Shown: piece after piece, positions 44,283 through 54,844 of the stretch | Layout: each line of letters begins with the position of its first letter | How positions within the stretch are numbered: the stretch's first letter is position 1 | Assembly: GCF_910592395.1 (NCBI RefSeq) | Contig: NC_088314.1 | Span: 11,658,001 to 11,722,000 of the forward strand | DNA length: 64,000 nt | From: Lineus longissimus | Lineage: Eukaryota; Nemertea; Pilidiophora; Heteronemertea; Lineidae | Direction: 5' to 3' | Translations under genes and position numbers: made by a program | The notes under the pieces: generated by a model | The model's database searches: none | What the model was told of the DNA's origin: nothing | What the model saw: the letters and a program-made list of their open reading frames with translations, nothing else

Positions 44283-46307
44283 TCAAGGAGGATCAGGCTG
44301 ACTAGGTGGGGTAGGCCTAGGCAGGACCTGCCTGGCGTACGGGATTGAACCCGATGCCTGCTGGGGCCTCTCTATCTTTCTAGCGTGAGGTAGAGAGGTC
44401 TTGGCCCCCTGTGTCGCATAGGGGGCATATAATTTGTCCCAATCTTTCTGTGCTTGTGCCGCCTCTTGTACAGAATCTGCGAACAGGAAAGAACCGTCCA
44501 TAGGAGCGGTTCTTAAGGCTCCTTCCAGCTGGAGGGATCTAATGACATTGAGAGAGCCCAGTGCGGCGTCTCTACGGAGTAGGACGCTATTTGCTGCGGT
44601 CTTGGCGGACAGAGCAATAGCGTGCCTAATCGAATGTGACAAGGATGTCACAAGCGATTTTGTGTCATCAGATAGTGACTCATTATCCTTTAGGGATCTG
44701 GCTAGGGCCAGGTTAGTGTGCTCTGCGTAGGAGAGCACCGCTAACATGTTTTTGGCCAGACCCTCTTGTGCTCTAAGGTCTCGGTAAGCCGAGGAGGAGG
44801 TCACCCTAGGCACAAGTTGGTCCAGCTGTACATCGTCCTTTAATATGGAAGTCGATGCTGCAGCTGGACAGCCGGCCAAGCTGACTCGATAATAGTCAGC
44901 GCGGTACTGCCTAACGGGAGGAAGTTGTGCCGTGAACAACTTCCCCGGTTTACACCAAGCTTCCGGTCCGACTGCCGGAAGGACAGGGATGGAAGTACGT
45001 TGGTGGGCGCCTTGGGAGTCTCTGATTGTACGCTCCAAAAGTTCAGAGACTGCTACCACCGACGGGGAGAGAGGAAGGAATTCAAGTGCCTGAGTGGAGC
45101 CCTGAGAAACCTGTGGATTGGGATCCACTTCCTGTCCCCAAAGTGAAAAGGTCGGTGTTGATAAGGCTGGCAGTTCCGGCGGGGTAGGGCACAGATCCTG
45201 CGGGAGGTACGCTCTGATCAAGGATCTGAGTGTCCTCATATCCGACAAGATACTGGCCTCCTCTGGTGACAGCTCCTCCTGATTGGGGGAGCGGTAGCCT
45301 GGCTGAGAACTCTCGTTCTCAGAAAATTCCTCTAATATAGAGGAGTCGGATGGTGGGTATCCGATGGGACCAGGCGCACCAGAGGAACCGGAACCCTGCT
45401 CCAGATGGCTGAGTCTATCAGTAAGACCCGCTACCATCTGGATGAGCTGGGACAGTTGCTGTCCCGACTCGGGTTCCGGACCCGATGTGCGGCTTCTCTC
45501 AACGACGGGCGGTTGAGGCGAGGGTGAGTGCATAAGCGAACCCTCGAAGCCGTATGTACGGGTGAATGGGTCTTCCGGAAGCGGAAGATGTCCATAATCT
45601 GAACCAGAGTTCAGATGTCCCCTCTGCGTAGCTCGTTCCATGGGAACGACGCCTCTGCTACGAGGAGGGGGTGGCACTTCCGGTTGGCTCCACCTAAGAG
45701 GTTGGCTAACGTAGGGAGGTGCCTGCATTTCCGGCAGGACGAAGTCCGAAACCAGAAATGCCCGTAACTCCTTCGCCGGTATGGAGCTACCGGTTGCCCT
45801 TCCAGAAGGAGGTACGGAGGGCGGAAACGCTGTTACCGAAGACGCATGGCGTTTCGGAGGTGGCGTTATAAAGTCCTTCCCTACTCTACTGTGTCCGTGA
45901 GGACTGGGGTTATTTCGCAGTAAAGACTGAGAAAAACCCCCAGTAGAGTCTTCGGTTACTGATAAACGGGAACCCGCGTCAGCAACCGGAACTGCAATCG
46001 GCGGACCGGAAGCAGGGTGCTCCCGCGGGTACAAAGGACCTGTACTCGGGGGAGCGGACGACAGAGGAACCGGAAGGTTCCCTGAGGTCCGGGGTATATT
46101 AAACCCTTGGAGACTTTCTGGATGTAAGTCTCCCTTGGGATCACAGACATTGATAATGTCTGATCCCGCATCCTTCGCAGCCGCGGCCGGAACCGGAACT
46201 CGGCTGACGGAAGGGGTGGTGGCGGGAGGTTTGGTAGACCTCCGGGTTATATGCCCGGAAACGGAACCGGAAGAGGGTTTAGGCGTCTTCGCTGAATATG
46301 GCGGCAT
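44283..46307 (-). CDS. DIRS Gag-like protein
   Basis: An unbroken 674-codon frame from the ATG in the 5' ITR (MPPYSAKTPKPSSGSVSGHI) is Pro/Ser/Gly-rich for about 400 residues. It then has a helical segment (SSSAYRDLRAQEGLAKNMLA, ARSLKDNESLSDDTKSLVTS, AANSVLLRRDAALGSLNVIR) typical of metazoan DIRS ORF1 proteins, thought to act as the nucleocapsid. No zinc knuckle is visible. It is the first gene of the element, upstream of RT. It is the only DIRS frame still intact. Confidence 0.75.
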   Translation of the reverse strand: MPPYSAKTPKPSSGSVSGHITRRSTKPPATTPSVSRVPVPAAAAKDAGSDIINVCDPKGDLHPESLQGFNIPRTSGNLPVPLSSAPPSTGPLYPREHPASGPPIAVPVADAGSRLSVTEDSTGGFSQSLLRNNPSPHGHSRVGKDFITPPPKRHASSVTAFPPSVPPSGRATGSSIPAKELRAFLVSDFVLPEMQAPPYVSQPLRWSQPEVPPPPRSRGVVPMERATQRGHLNSGSDYGHLPLPEDPFTRTYGFEGSLMHSPSPQPPVVERSRTSGPEPESGQQLSQLIQMVAGLTDRLSHLEQGSGSSGAPGPIGYPPSDSSILEEFSENESSQPGYRSPNQEELSPEEASILSDMRTLRSLIRAYLPQDLCPTPPELPALSTPTFSLWGQEVDPNPQVSQGSTQALEFLPLSPSVVAVSELLERTIRDSQGAHQRTSIPVLPAVGPEAWCKPGKLFTAQLPPVRQYRADYYRVSLAGCPAAASTSILKDDVQLDQLVPRVTSSSAYRDLRAQEGLAKNMLAVLSYAEHTNLALARSLKDNESLSDDTKSLVTSLSHSIRHAIALSAKTAANSVLLRRDAALGSLNVIRSLQLEGALRTAPMDGSFLFADSVQEAAQAQKDWDKLYAPYATQGAKTSLPHARKIERPQQASGSIPYARQVLPRPTPPSQPDPP

Positions 46308-46497
46308 GAGATCGGCGCGATCTCGCGGGATCGGTCAGGGCGCCGCCTGGCGGCCGAGCTGTTAACTCAGTTCTCCCTTTAGAAAATTAAAGGGATACTC
46401 TTGTGTTTGAGCCCAAATGGAGTAACATGCAAAAGTGTTCCATAGGTAAGTATGAACTAACAAAATGGCCATTTCTTGTAAGGAAATGGGCATTTTT
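46292..46497. repeat. DIRS inverted terminal repeat, 5' side
   Basis: Near-perfect reverse complement of 40373-40576. The gag start codon (46305-46307) lies inside it. Beyond 46497 the complementarity does not stop; see the fold-back arm at 46498-46758. Confidence 0.93.
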
Positions 46498-46758
46498 AGC
46501 TCAGCTGACAAAGTCAGCGGAGCTAGTCAAATAGCTATTCGATTGGTGTCCGTCCTTCCATCCTTCCTTCCATCTAGCCATCTGTAGACAAAGTTGGGCA
46601 TTTTGTAATCATACAACCGAGGCACTTCAAATCTAGTCTTGCTTATAAACACCGCAGAAAATGTTGCTTACGGAAAAAAATTTGGGTGATTCGACTCAAA
46701 TTCAGCTCCCCAGGGGGCAAAATGCGTAAATGAAAAAACAATTTTTTGAAGCTCTATT
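46498..46758 (-). repeat. Fold-back copy of repeat D3 end
   Basis: This is the reverse complement of 40110-40372 with one visible mismatch (CACC for CTCC). It extends the DIRS inverted repeat ~260 bp into flanking repeat DNA, to AATAGAGC. Then TAAGTTTGAATGACAC, a piece of the original DIRS terminus, appears at 46759. Confidence 0.9.
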
Positions 46759-46800
46759 TAAGTTTGAATGACACAAAATGAAGAATTATCGCACACTTAC

Positions 46801-49332
46801 ATTCAGCTTATCAGCATTGCCTTCGCAGGTCTGACAACAGTGCCAAAAATGGTTGACAATTGGCTTTACCCAATTAAGCACCGCTGGCTTCCTCTTGCCT
46901 GCCTAGAAATAAAGGAAGCAAATCTAAATTCACAACAACACCAAGCTTTCTTTTGAGCATGAGTTCTCAACTTGATAACTAAAATTCTTTAAAATATAAT
47001 TTTAAGTTGGTCAAATGACAGTGCTCTTACCACCACTAATGCAGCACCAATTTTCATTGTTCGATGCCAGGTGTCGAGGTAATGCCGAATACCCTGTATG
47101 CCATCGACAGCAGCATCTGTCAATTCCAGGAAGTTTGTCTTCAATTTCGCCCTAGATTTTTCTGTATCCCCTGAAAACAGAAATATAAATACATGTACGT
47201 AACTTCAAACTTCAAACAAAGCCCAAACTCTATTTGAATGAAGATCACACTCTGGATGAACGATCTTGAAAGGTTAATAATTTTTCATAACCTCCTTATT
47301 GAAACAGCTTCTGACCATGGGATTGTCATCTGTGGTGAAGGTGGCTATCTCTATCTTGGACAGCAGGAAGGCCAGACCATGAAAAGCCCCATACCGCGCC
47401 ATAGTGGGACTTTTCCCATGCGTCTGCCTCTTGTCCTCTGTCATCAAGAGGATGACATAGCCTGCCCCTGCCTCTTGAAATACGTACTGGCAGTAATGTG
47501 CCGAGAAACCTGGAACAGTGAAGATAATATCATTGCGCATGGCTATTTCAATTGAGATTCTAAGTTTTCCATCAACCAAGATTTGTCTGATCGAGCCGAG
47601 TCAAGGAACAAATCACTTTAAGAATGTACTTCTTACATGTACAAACACTATAGTGTGCTAATGAAGAGTAAAGTGCACTCACCAGGGCTATCACACGGTC
47701 ATCACCACATATATCTACTGGAATGCCATGTAGGGCCGACATCATCATTTCTTGGGTCTTCCCCCAGAAACGCTCCACAACTGGGTTAACGAAGCAGCCT
47801 GTACACGGGAAAACGTTGTTGAAGAAGGGAAAGCCAACTTCATGAACTTTGCCCACATTGCCACTTAATTGTTTCCAGTCATGGTAATTGCCGAGCACAT
47901 GAGGAAGTTGGCGGTGTATACGTTGCTGGCCTTCTCACTGTTCGCAAATTTGCCAGCAACATGTCCTTTTCCACATCTATGGTTCAGGAGGAGAGTGGCT
48001 CCTATTGGGGTAACAGTTGTTCACAAATCTCCTCCGCAAACGCAGCACTCCTCCAAACTGCTATAGGCCTTGTTGAATAAATCAGTGAGATGAGTTGTTG
48101 AACATACAACCAGGGCCTCCATTTCAGCAGGGAGACCTTCCTCAAACTGGCGGTGGTAATCCTTTGGAAGTAACCTGAAAATACATAATATTTGGTAGAA
48201 AGACAAAATACACAGTAGGCTACCCATAGGTAGCCTAGATAGGCTAGGATGTGGCTCAATCAAACGTTCTTTCAAAGTGTCAATAAGCGGAGATGTGTCA
48301 TTCAAATCAATTTGAACAAAGGTGCATACCTTCTGGTACCAGATTCCTCATTCAAGTCCACAACATCAATGTGAGAATCGTTCGGGGAAACTGTAGCCGG
48401 CTCAGTGAAAATCTGATCGTCATCCACAGCTACCTCAAACTCCTCACGGTCCTGGTCCTCACCTCCTGGCATGTCATCATCTGAATTATCAGTCTGAAGC
48501 ATAAAAAGACAGTGTCATTGCATCCGCATATGCATTTTGAATTCATAAATTCATATCGATTATCATTACATGCATTATGTGACCATTCTTAATACGCTTC
48601 ATCAATTGAAAACTTGACATAGTTCAGAAACAAACCTGTATAGTTTCATCCATAGCGATAGCGTCAACTGGAGGTTGTTCATAATCCGAATCCGCATCGC
48701 TTTCCGAATCTGACAACATACCAATCCCACTGGTTTCCGGTAGATATTGTTGACCACCACCAGATGAAGTGCTCCTAGAAAATGTGGTGAAAGAATGAGA
48801 ATCAATTCGAAACAAAGTCAAAACCTGGCCTGCATACCATGCAAACAGAGAATAGGAGTAACAATAGAAGAAGAATAGGCATGATGTTTTCCATCATCCG
48901 TCAAAGAGAATGATGTACATTGTATACGAAAATACAATGCAATGTAAACCTATTGTTGGACAAGTGAAATTGATGAATTTGGCAGCGACAGACGCCAAGA
49001 CAAGTAGATTTCCAAAAGCGAATTGGGCAATTGAGCATTTTAAAAAAAATCCTTGATACTTACCAGTTTTTATTTTCAGAATTGACCAGCATTACTTCAT
49101 CCCTGCTGCCCCGGATGGCTTGTCGCCCTTCGTCGATCCCGAACGGTATGGGAAGACCAGGCCTTTTCTCGGAGTACAAGTCGGCCAAATGATGGGCAAC
49201 TTCATCATTTGTCTTCAAATTCAACTCCTTCCGTATTACTTTCCATATCGCCAGCGTCTGACGCGAAATCCATAGCCGCTGATCGGCTTTTGAGACCTTT
49301 TTTGGTCGCCCCATTACGCGAACTTTCGACAT
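46801..49332 (-). pseudogene. Kolobok-like DDE transposase, exons 1-7
   Basis: Minus-strand exons with GT/AG borders: 49332-49064 (MSKVRVMGRPKKVSKADQRL, AT-hook-like GRPKK), 48774-48636, 48493-48330 (acidic), 48174-47683, 47509-~47292, 47170-47031, 46902-46801. Exons 1-3 join in phase. Key blocks: CxVCGG...GHVAGKFANSEKASN, NPVVERFWGKTQEMM, GDDR-DSPGFSAHYCQYVFQE (GDGRxDSPG-like catalytic Asp motif), DKRQTHGKSPTMARYGAFHG, IRHYLDTWHR and LNWVKPIVNHFWHCCQTC. This is the transposase family I associate with Kolobok. Damage in exon 4: TGA 48022-48024, an in-frame TAA near 47865, a frameshift near 47790 and a missing base inside the GDGRxDSPG motif. Confidence 0.78.
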
Positions 49333-49481
49333 GATTCTCAATAATAACAAATTGAACTGCGCATGCTCGGGCACTGGGGGCGAGCTACAAATCTGAACTC
49401 GAACAGGAAGTCGGAAGTTTACCTTTTTCGGGCGGTGAAAGTCGAAAAGTTGACTAAACCGCTTGGCGGTGTCAGTTCCCT

Positions 49482-49780
49482 TTAAGCGAGATATCACACT
49501 TTCTAGGTTTTCACTTTTGGCCCCCTGGTGGCCAAGTCGAGAATCATACCGAACTGAAATTAAGGGTCAGAGGTCACCTTACCTAGGGGGTCCTTTGTAC
49601 AAAGTCTCAAGTTCATAGCCTTAGGGGTTAAGAAACGTGCCACAGTTACGCTCAAATAGCCAATTTACGCCATTTCACCTCTGTGACCTTGTCAAGTACG
49701 TCAAAACAAAAACCTGTATCATGCGTGATGTATCCGTGCTATGAGTATCTACCATAAAAATTTTACCAAAACAAATCAGT
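49482..49780 (+). mobile_element. Family A Helentron-like element, copy A2 (right part)
   Basis: It resumes the monomer interrupted at 32292, with TTTTGGCCCCCTGGTGGCCA at 49516 and CACCTCTGTGACCTTG at about 49677. It is cut at 49781 by a family B left terminus, so its right TIR is missing. Confidence 0.85.
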
Positions 49781-49815
49781 AACAAGAGGCCCAAGGGCCT
49801 GGCGCTCAGCTGAAA
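49781..49815 (+). repeat. Family B left terminus
   Basis: AACAAGAGGCCCAAGGGCCT followed by GGCGCTCAGCTGA. No matching right terminus is recognised nearby, so the element's extent is unknown. Confidence 0.7.
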
Positions 49816-52567
49816 TACATGGGTTAATGCAGGGGTACATGTTTATTGATATTTCATTCAACCATGAGAATGCGGCCTCTTGAGGTCTACAGCCAATGGC
49901 TTAAAATGGCAATTGGCAAAGTTGGTGTTAGTGTTAATTTTGGGAAAGTGTTGTAGTTCTTGAGCAGCCCTGAGAATGCATCATTTCCACAAACAAGGCT
50001 GTCTACCCTAAGATTACGCCTAATGTTCGTGTTGATCATAGCGTCATTCTGAAATATTGTCTTGTTGCTACATATAAGCCCCAAAATTTTTACAAAATTA
50101 ACACCAAGACCAACTTTGAAGTCACGCAATGTGTCATAAATGGCTCCAGACTGATTTCACTGTCACAAGCCACACTCGCCAGACACTTTCCTTTATAGAC
50201 ACCTTTGCAAACACCATCATATCCAGCAAATACATTGTTTGGGGTTCTAACATTACCATGTACTAGTAATGTGACTAACATTACTACGTACTAGTAATGT
50301 GAACTGATTGGGGGTTGCAGAGAGGGCTTGTTTTGGTTTTTGTTACAATATTGAAACTGTTGATAGGTTCTTAAGCGCTGTTAAGAGGTTTGAATGAGTG
50401 GGAAGTCAGTCATTGAGACAAGATTTTATAAAAGAACTAGTTTTATTCAATATTGTGAAAAAGTTAAAAATGGTGATATCCTGGCCAGCAGGCAATTACA
50501 GTATGTACATAAATGATTGCAGTCAAAAGAAAAATAAACGGATTTAAGAACACAGGGCTCTTGGCATGTGAGTTGGACTAGAAATTGTTGAATTTGCATA
50601 CTGTAACCCGGAAAATATTTGCGGCTGGTTATTTTCGCGGATTTGTAAAAAATCAATGAAAAACTTCGACAAATGCTGTATGATTATGCAGCAATAATGA
50701 CTTTTCTTTTGCCTGCATGGTTTTGACAACTTGTCTGCAGGTTGCCGACCATACTATATATTACTGATCTTGACACATCATCTGGTCTCAACGGCAGGTC
50801 AGTGTTAGTGAGACATGTGGCCAAGGATGAGAGTACACTACAGTGCATATACACCAGAGCTATGTTCAAATAGACAATTTTGAGTTATTGTTGAAGGAAA
50901 TTGCCACGCCATGCAAAACCATACTGCATTGAAAATGTATGTGTACATTCGGGGCCATCCATTTAGTACGTACGCACAAAAAGGTCTGATTTTTAGATCC
51001 CCTTCCCCATGCATTACCCCTAAAGACCCTCCTTCCTTATTTTTTCCACTGAATGTTTGCTGATGTTTGAAAATTATAACTGATGTTCAAAACCAGTCAC
51101 ATGTCGTCAGAGGAATTTTTGGAGGCTCTCCATGCATTTCACAACTTATGGCTGTCAAATTGCTACTATAAGATATCAGCATGATATATAATATATATCT
51201 TGCTGATTGCTGATATCTTTTAGTAGCAATTTGACAGCCATTATTCCAAAATTTAAGAAATGAAGATTTCAGAAATCTTTCTATTTCCACTTTAGTGACA
51301 TGCAACTGGTTTTGCCAGAACTTCTGATTACAATTTCCATCCTTGACGTTCATTCCATAACCTTACTTTCCATCCCATTTCCTGAAGAATGCATCGTTTT
51401 TCCTACAAAACAGAAAAAAAAAACATCGTGAAATGAATACCACAAGACACTGAATTTCAATGGCTTACCAAGGAGTTCAACCAATGCTAATATTTGCTTG
51501 TTGTTCAGGGCCAGGCTGTTCAAAACAATTTTTGTCATTAATGCTGGCGTTAACTCAACTTAGCTTTATAATGCCCTTTTAAAAACTTAATGCCAAGTTA
51601 ATTAGTTTATGCCAGCATGAGTGACAAAACGTCTCTTGAAGAACCAGGCCCAAGTTTGAGAAACTCTGTAAAGTGATAGAAGCATTGTGGGCGAATTGAA
51701 AACGATTTTAGATGATGGGCATGTTCAGTTGTACCTCCTATATGACCACACCAAGTTGATACATATCCCACCAGAACCTCCCGATTTTATGATGAAATTA
51801 TGTTTGGTCATATTACATTTTAAGGGATTTCTGTTAACCCTTTAGCTACTACGGATCCTACAATTTTCTACCTGCTGCTCACTGAAGTTTTAAAGCCAAA
51901 TCATGATTTTGACTAGGTAAAGAACTTTTGAAAAAAGAGATACAAAAAGTTGTATTTCATGCACTACAAGTGTTATTTATTTGGTAGAATACATTCATAT
52001 CTACACGATTTTAGGCAATTTTAGTTGAATTAACCCTCCACGAACCAGAATTAACCCACCATCTTCGAATCTAAAATTTCAGCACGAACACCTCTTTTTA
52101 TGGATAGAAATGACCAAAAATGTCAATGTATCACCACAGAATGTCATATATTGATGGGTTACTGGCAAAACATATCGATCTTCCACTAATAACTTGCTAT
52201 TTATGCACTTTTACGGACTTTTTTTAGGTGATAAACACGCACAGTGTATAAGCATGTACATTTACATGTAAGACTACTGTAGTGACCAAGCGGTATCATG
52301 CATCGGCTTTCGGCCTATATTACGCCCTGTGATCGTACTTCATGAATGTCCACACCATCATATTCCAATTGTCCAGTCTCCTAACAATGTTTTGAAAGTA
52401 GTTAGATGAAAATCTGTCCAGTTTTGGTTCCACAATGACCCAATTTGTGTCACGAAATTTTCGATCATAATCCAACATGGCGGCATTTTTACCAAAGTTC
52501 AAGATGTTCATTCAAAGCTATTTTTCTCTATGAAAATACATTGTAGCATACCTGGAAACGAGTTTTA
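49816..52567. other. Intronic DNA, no gene recognised
   Basis: Open frames up to ~88 codons on the minus strand have no recognisable domains. Noted inside: a duplicated palindromic ACATTAC..TAGTAATGT motif at 50248-50301, a PIF/Harbinger-like end (CCATCCATTTAGTACGTACG) at 50955-50974, and a hairpin at 51148-51241. Confidence 0.4.
51148..51241. repeat. 34-bp-arm hairpin
   Basis: The arm starting ATGGCTGTCAAATTGCTACT (51148-51181) is complementary to 51208-51241 with a single mismatch, around a 26-nt AT-rich loop. It could be a foldback MITE core or a small-RNA precursor-like hairpin. Confidence 0.85.
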
Positions 52568-52568
52568 A

Positions 52569-53186
52569 ATGAATTATAAGGTAGGCAACCATGTCCCCAT
52601 GGTGTTATTAGTGAATTATGTGCATTGGTACAGGCGCAGTGGTAAAATCTTCAAAAACTGCTATACTAATGAACACTGCAAATTGAAACGAGCATTAACA
52701 GAAATTACAAATTGTGAAATAACCAAATTGAAATCAAAAGACAACGTTTTAAAAAGAATTACATAAATTACATAATTAAAATTTAAAGACAATTTAAAAT
52801 CTGTTAAGATGGGTATTGATCTTGCACAATATCGATCAGCTATCGGCCAGTTCGCTTCAAAAGCATTGAGAACCAGTCCCTCATTTCACAGAAATCATTG
52901 TGGTTGTTATTATGCGTACAATTTGTGGCAACTTGATCGTTCTGAAATATCATGGATAACAAAGGGAGATGAAGATGACTTTAGATCTATGTGGTATTTC
53001 AACTCACTCTGGCTGGTTATGATCCATATGCAGAATACAAAGAAGATCTTTCAAAAAAATCAGCAGCTAAATAACATCAATAATATCAAGGAATTAAATC
53101 AAGAAACTGAATATCTTCTACCTGGGCTCACCTACCACATATCAATCCGCTTCCTCTGCACAATCCGGGAAAAGTTCAGAATTTAG
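52569..53186 (+). other. Unidentified plus-strand open frames
   Basis: Two frames (52569-52766 and 52809-53186) lie 42 bp apart. The first is Lys/Thr-rich (KLKRALTEITNCEITKLKSK). The second begins MGIDLAQYRSAIGQFASKAL, a pattern that reminds me of short proteins seen in mobile or virus-like elements, but I cannot name a family. No splice signals or terminal repeats support a gene. Function unknown. Confidence 0.25.
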
Positions 53187-53284
53187 ACAGGTTTCCAAAT
53201 TCGAACAGTTCAACGTTAAATTATAGAAACTACATCGCATTTCCGAACGTGTCCAATTTCTGACATTTCCCGACGTTTACGTCA

Positions 53285-53728
53285 CTGGAATTTCTGAGGG
53301 AATGCCTCGAACCGCGAAATTCAAAACAGCTGGCAATGTGCCAACTTACACTTTTGCCCAATTACTGCCAACTGGTCACATAAATCAAAATTAATCTATT
53401 TTATATCAAAACCTGATTGTTATGCAGACCTCTTCAACTTTTTTTCAAGCTTCGAACTCCTGGCATAAAGCAACAAAAAATATTTTTGTAATTTACGCTT
53501 TTTGCCCCCTGGTGGGCTGAATTAGAGTCAAACCGGGCTAAATTTTTCTGTCAGCAGCATTTCAAAGGCTATTCTTCCCACTTGTTAAATTTGAAGTGCC
53601 TAGGCCTTACGGTTACAAAATGCCCAAAATGTCCACAGATGGATGGATGGATGGATGGCAGGAAGGACAGACGCCACTCGAATAGCTATTTGACTAGCTC
53701 TGCTGACTTTCGTCAGCTGAGCTAAAAA
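53285..53728 (+). repeat. Family B terminus
   Basis: GCAATGTGCCAACTTACAC, a TTTTGCCCCCTGGTGGGCTGA core, a (GATG)n microsatellite at about 53638-53657, and the closing CGTCAGCTGAGCTAAAAA. Confidence 0.8.
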
Positions 53729-54840
53729 TGGACATTTTTGTCTGTAGGTAACCTTGGCATCTCTAGCAACTGTCAATCAAACCATGGCCGCGTTTCAACC
53801 CTGGATGCCAGCTTCCCAAATAGTACTTGCTACATATTCCGTTTTGCATATCAATATTTTCAAACACGTGTGACATTTTTCGTTTATTTATAAAATGAAA
53901 TGAAATTAATGATGATATTGGTTATAACATAGGCAGTAAAATGTAGCGTACCATATGTACCGTATATATCATAGAATATACAGAAAGTGATTGAATGATG
54001 TGCAAGCATGTTTTGTCAGTGTATTTTGAAATGTTTTGTGCTGGCAAACGTTGAAATCCTTTAGAAGTCAGTTTGTTTTGGCTACCTGCTCACCTCAAAC
54101 TGGTGTAAGGAAAATCTATTTGCGCTTGGACATGTTGAAGTTTGAAATATCTGCTAGGCCTAGATTTTTTTGTGGTGAAAGAAGGTTTGGGCTAGAGGAG
54201 GCTAGGGAAGTGTGATGGATTCAGGGGAGGGTGGAGAGTGGAGGGATAGAGAGGAGGCGCCCAAGTGATGTTCCGTATGAAAGTTACAGGCTTCTGTGCC
54301 TAGGGTATACATGTACAGGTCTACATACGTGCATGATGCATGGATGACGTGCACACTGTCACATAGTGGTGTGAAATGTCAGCAGTGACTTTTTGTTTTG
54401 CTGTGTATGCACATAATTTTGAGAGAAATTGGATAATTTAATATTTCATGTTGTGCTATACTTCATGAACAATGAGATTGGCAGTGATTTTTGAGTTAGG
54501 GAGGGTTGTAGTGGTTGAATTTGGTGTTACCTTTCAGTGAATGGGATGAATACTCCGATTATTGTGTTCTCTGCAATGCTTAACCCTGCTGTATTCTGAC
54601 CTAATTTGTACGGTACCGTATTTAAGTTTAACATTATATTCATATTCATTATAATAAGGAACATACAATGCAGTTACCAGGGCTGAAGCCAAATTATTGT
54701 TAGTCCTGGAGGATATAGGCCTAGGCCAATGACGTATTATCGCTTAAAGAAGGCTAATTTACCACATTTAAAAAAACAATTTCGGACAAACGCGTAATCA
54801 CAGCCATGGAGTACGTGTACTGTGTACAAAATTGGAGAAC
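53729..54840. other. Intronic DNA, nothing recognised
   Basis: No domain-bearing frame or terminal repeat is seen. Confidence 0.4.
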
Positions 54841-54844
54841 AATA

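Larger units (their letters stand above)
40373..46497 (-). mobile_element. DIRS-type retrotransposon
   Basis: Inverted terminal repeats (40373-40576 and 46292-46497), an internal complementary region next to the 3' ITR (40635-40732), and gag, RT, RNase H and tyrosine recombinase genes all on the minus strand are the defining DIRS structure. These elements integrate through a circular intermediate with a tyrosine recombinase and make no target duplication. The body is GC-rich compared with its AT-rich surroundings. The insertion lies at the 3' edge of repeat D3 and in an intron of the Kolobok-like transposase. Frameshifts and a lost catalytic Tyr make it inactive. Confidence 0.95.
32293..49481. 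mobile_element. Kolobok-like DNA transposon (TTAA) with P2X7-domain gene, hosting nested elements
   Basis: The left terminus AGGGAACTGAAACCGCC (32293-32309) and the complement of the right terminus, AGGGAACTGACACCGCC (49465-49481), match at 16 of 17 bases. Both are flanked by TTAA (32289-32292 and 49482-49485). The flanks are two halves of one family A monomer, which proves an insertion. Inside are a plus-strand gene with a P2X7-type domain near the left end and a minus-strand spliced DDE-like transposase gene from the right end, arranged convergently. TTAA duplication plus this transposase family indicates Kolobok. The 17.2-kb size includes later insertions (35151-46758). Confidence 0.75.

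Noticed and set aside
49333-49497. Transposase start upstream at 49497
   Set aside because: That extension begins outside the TTAA-bounded element; the ATG at 49332 lies inside and precedes the AT-hook-like block.
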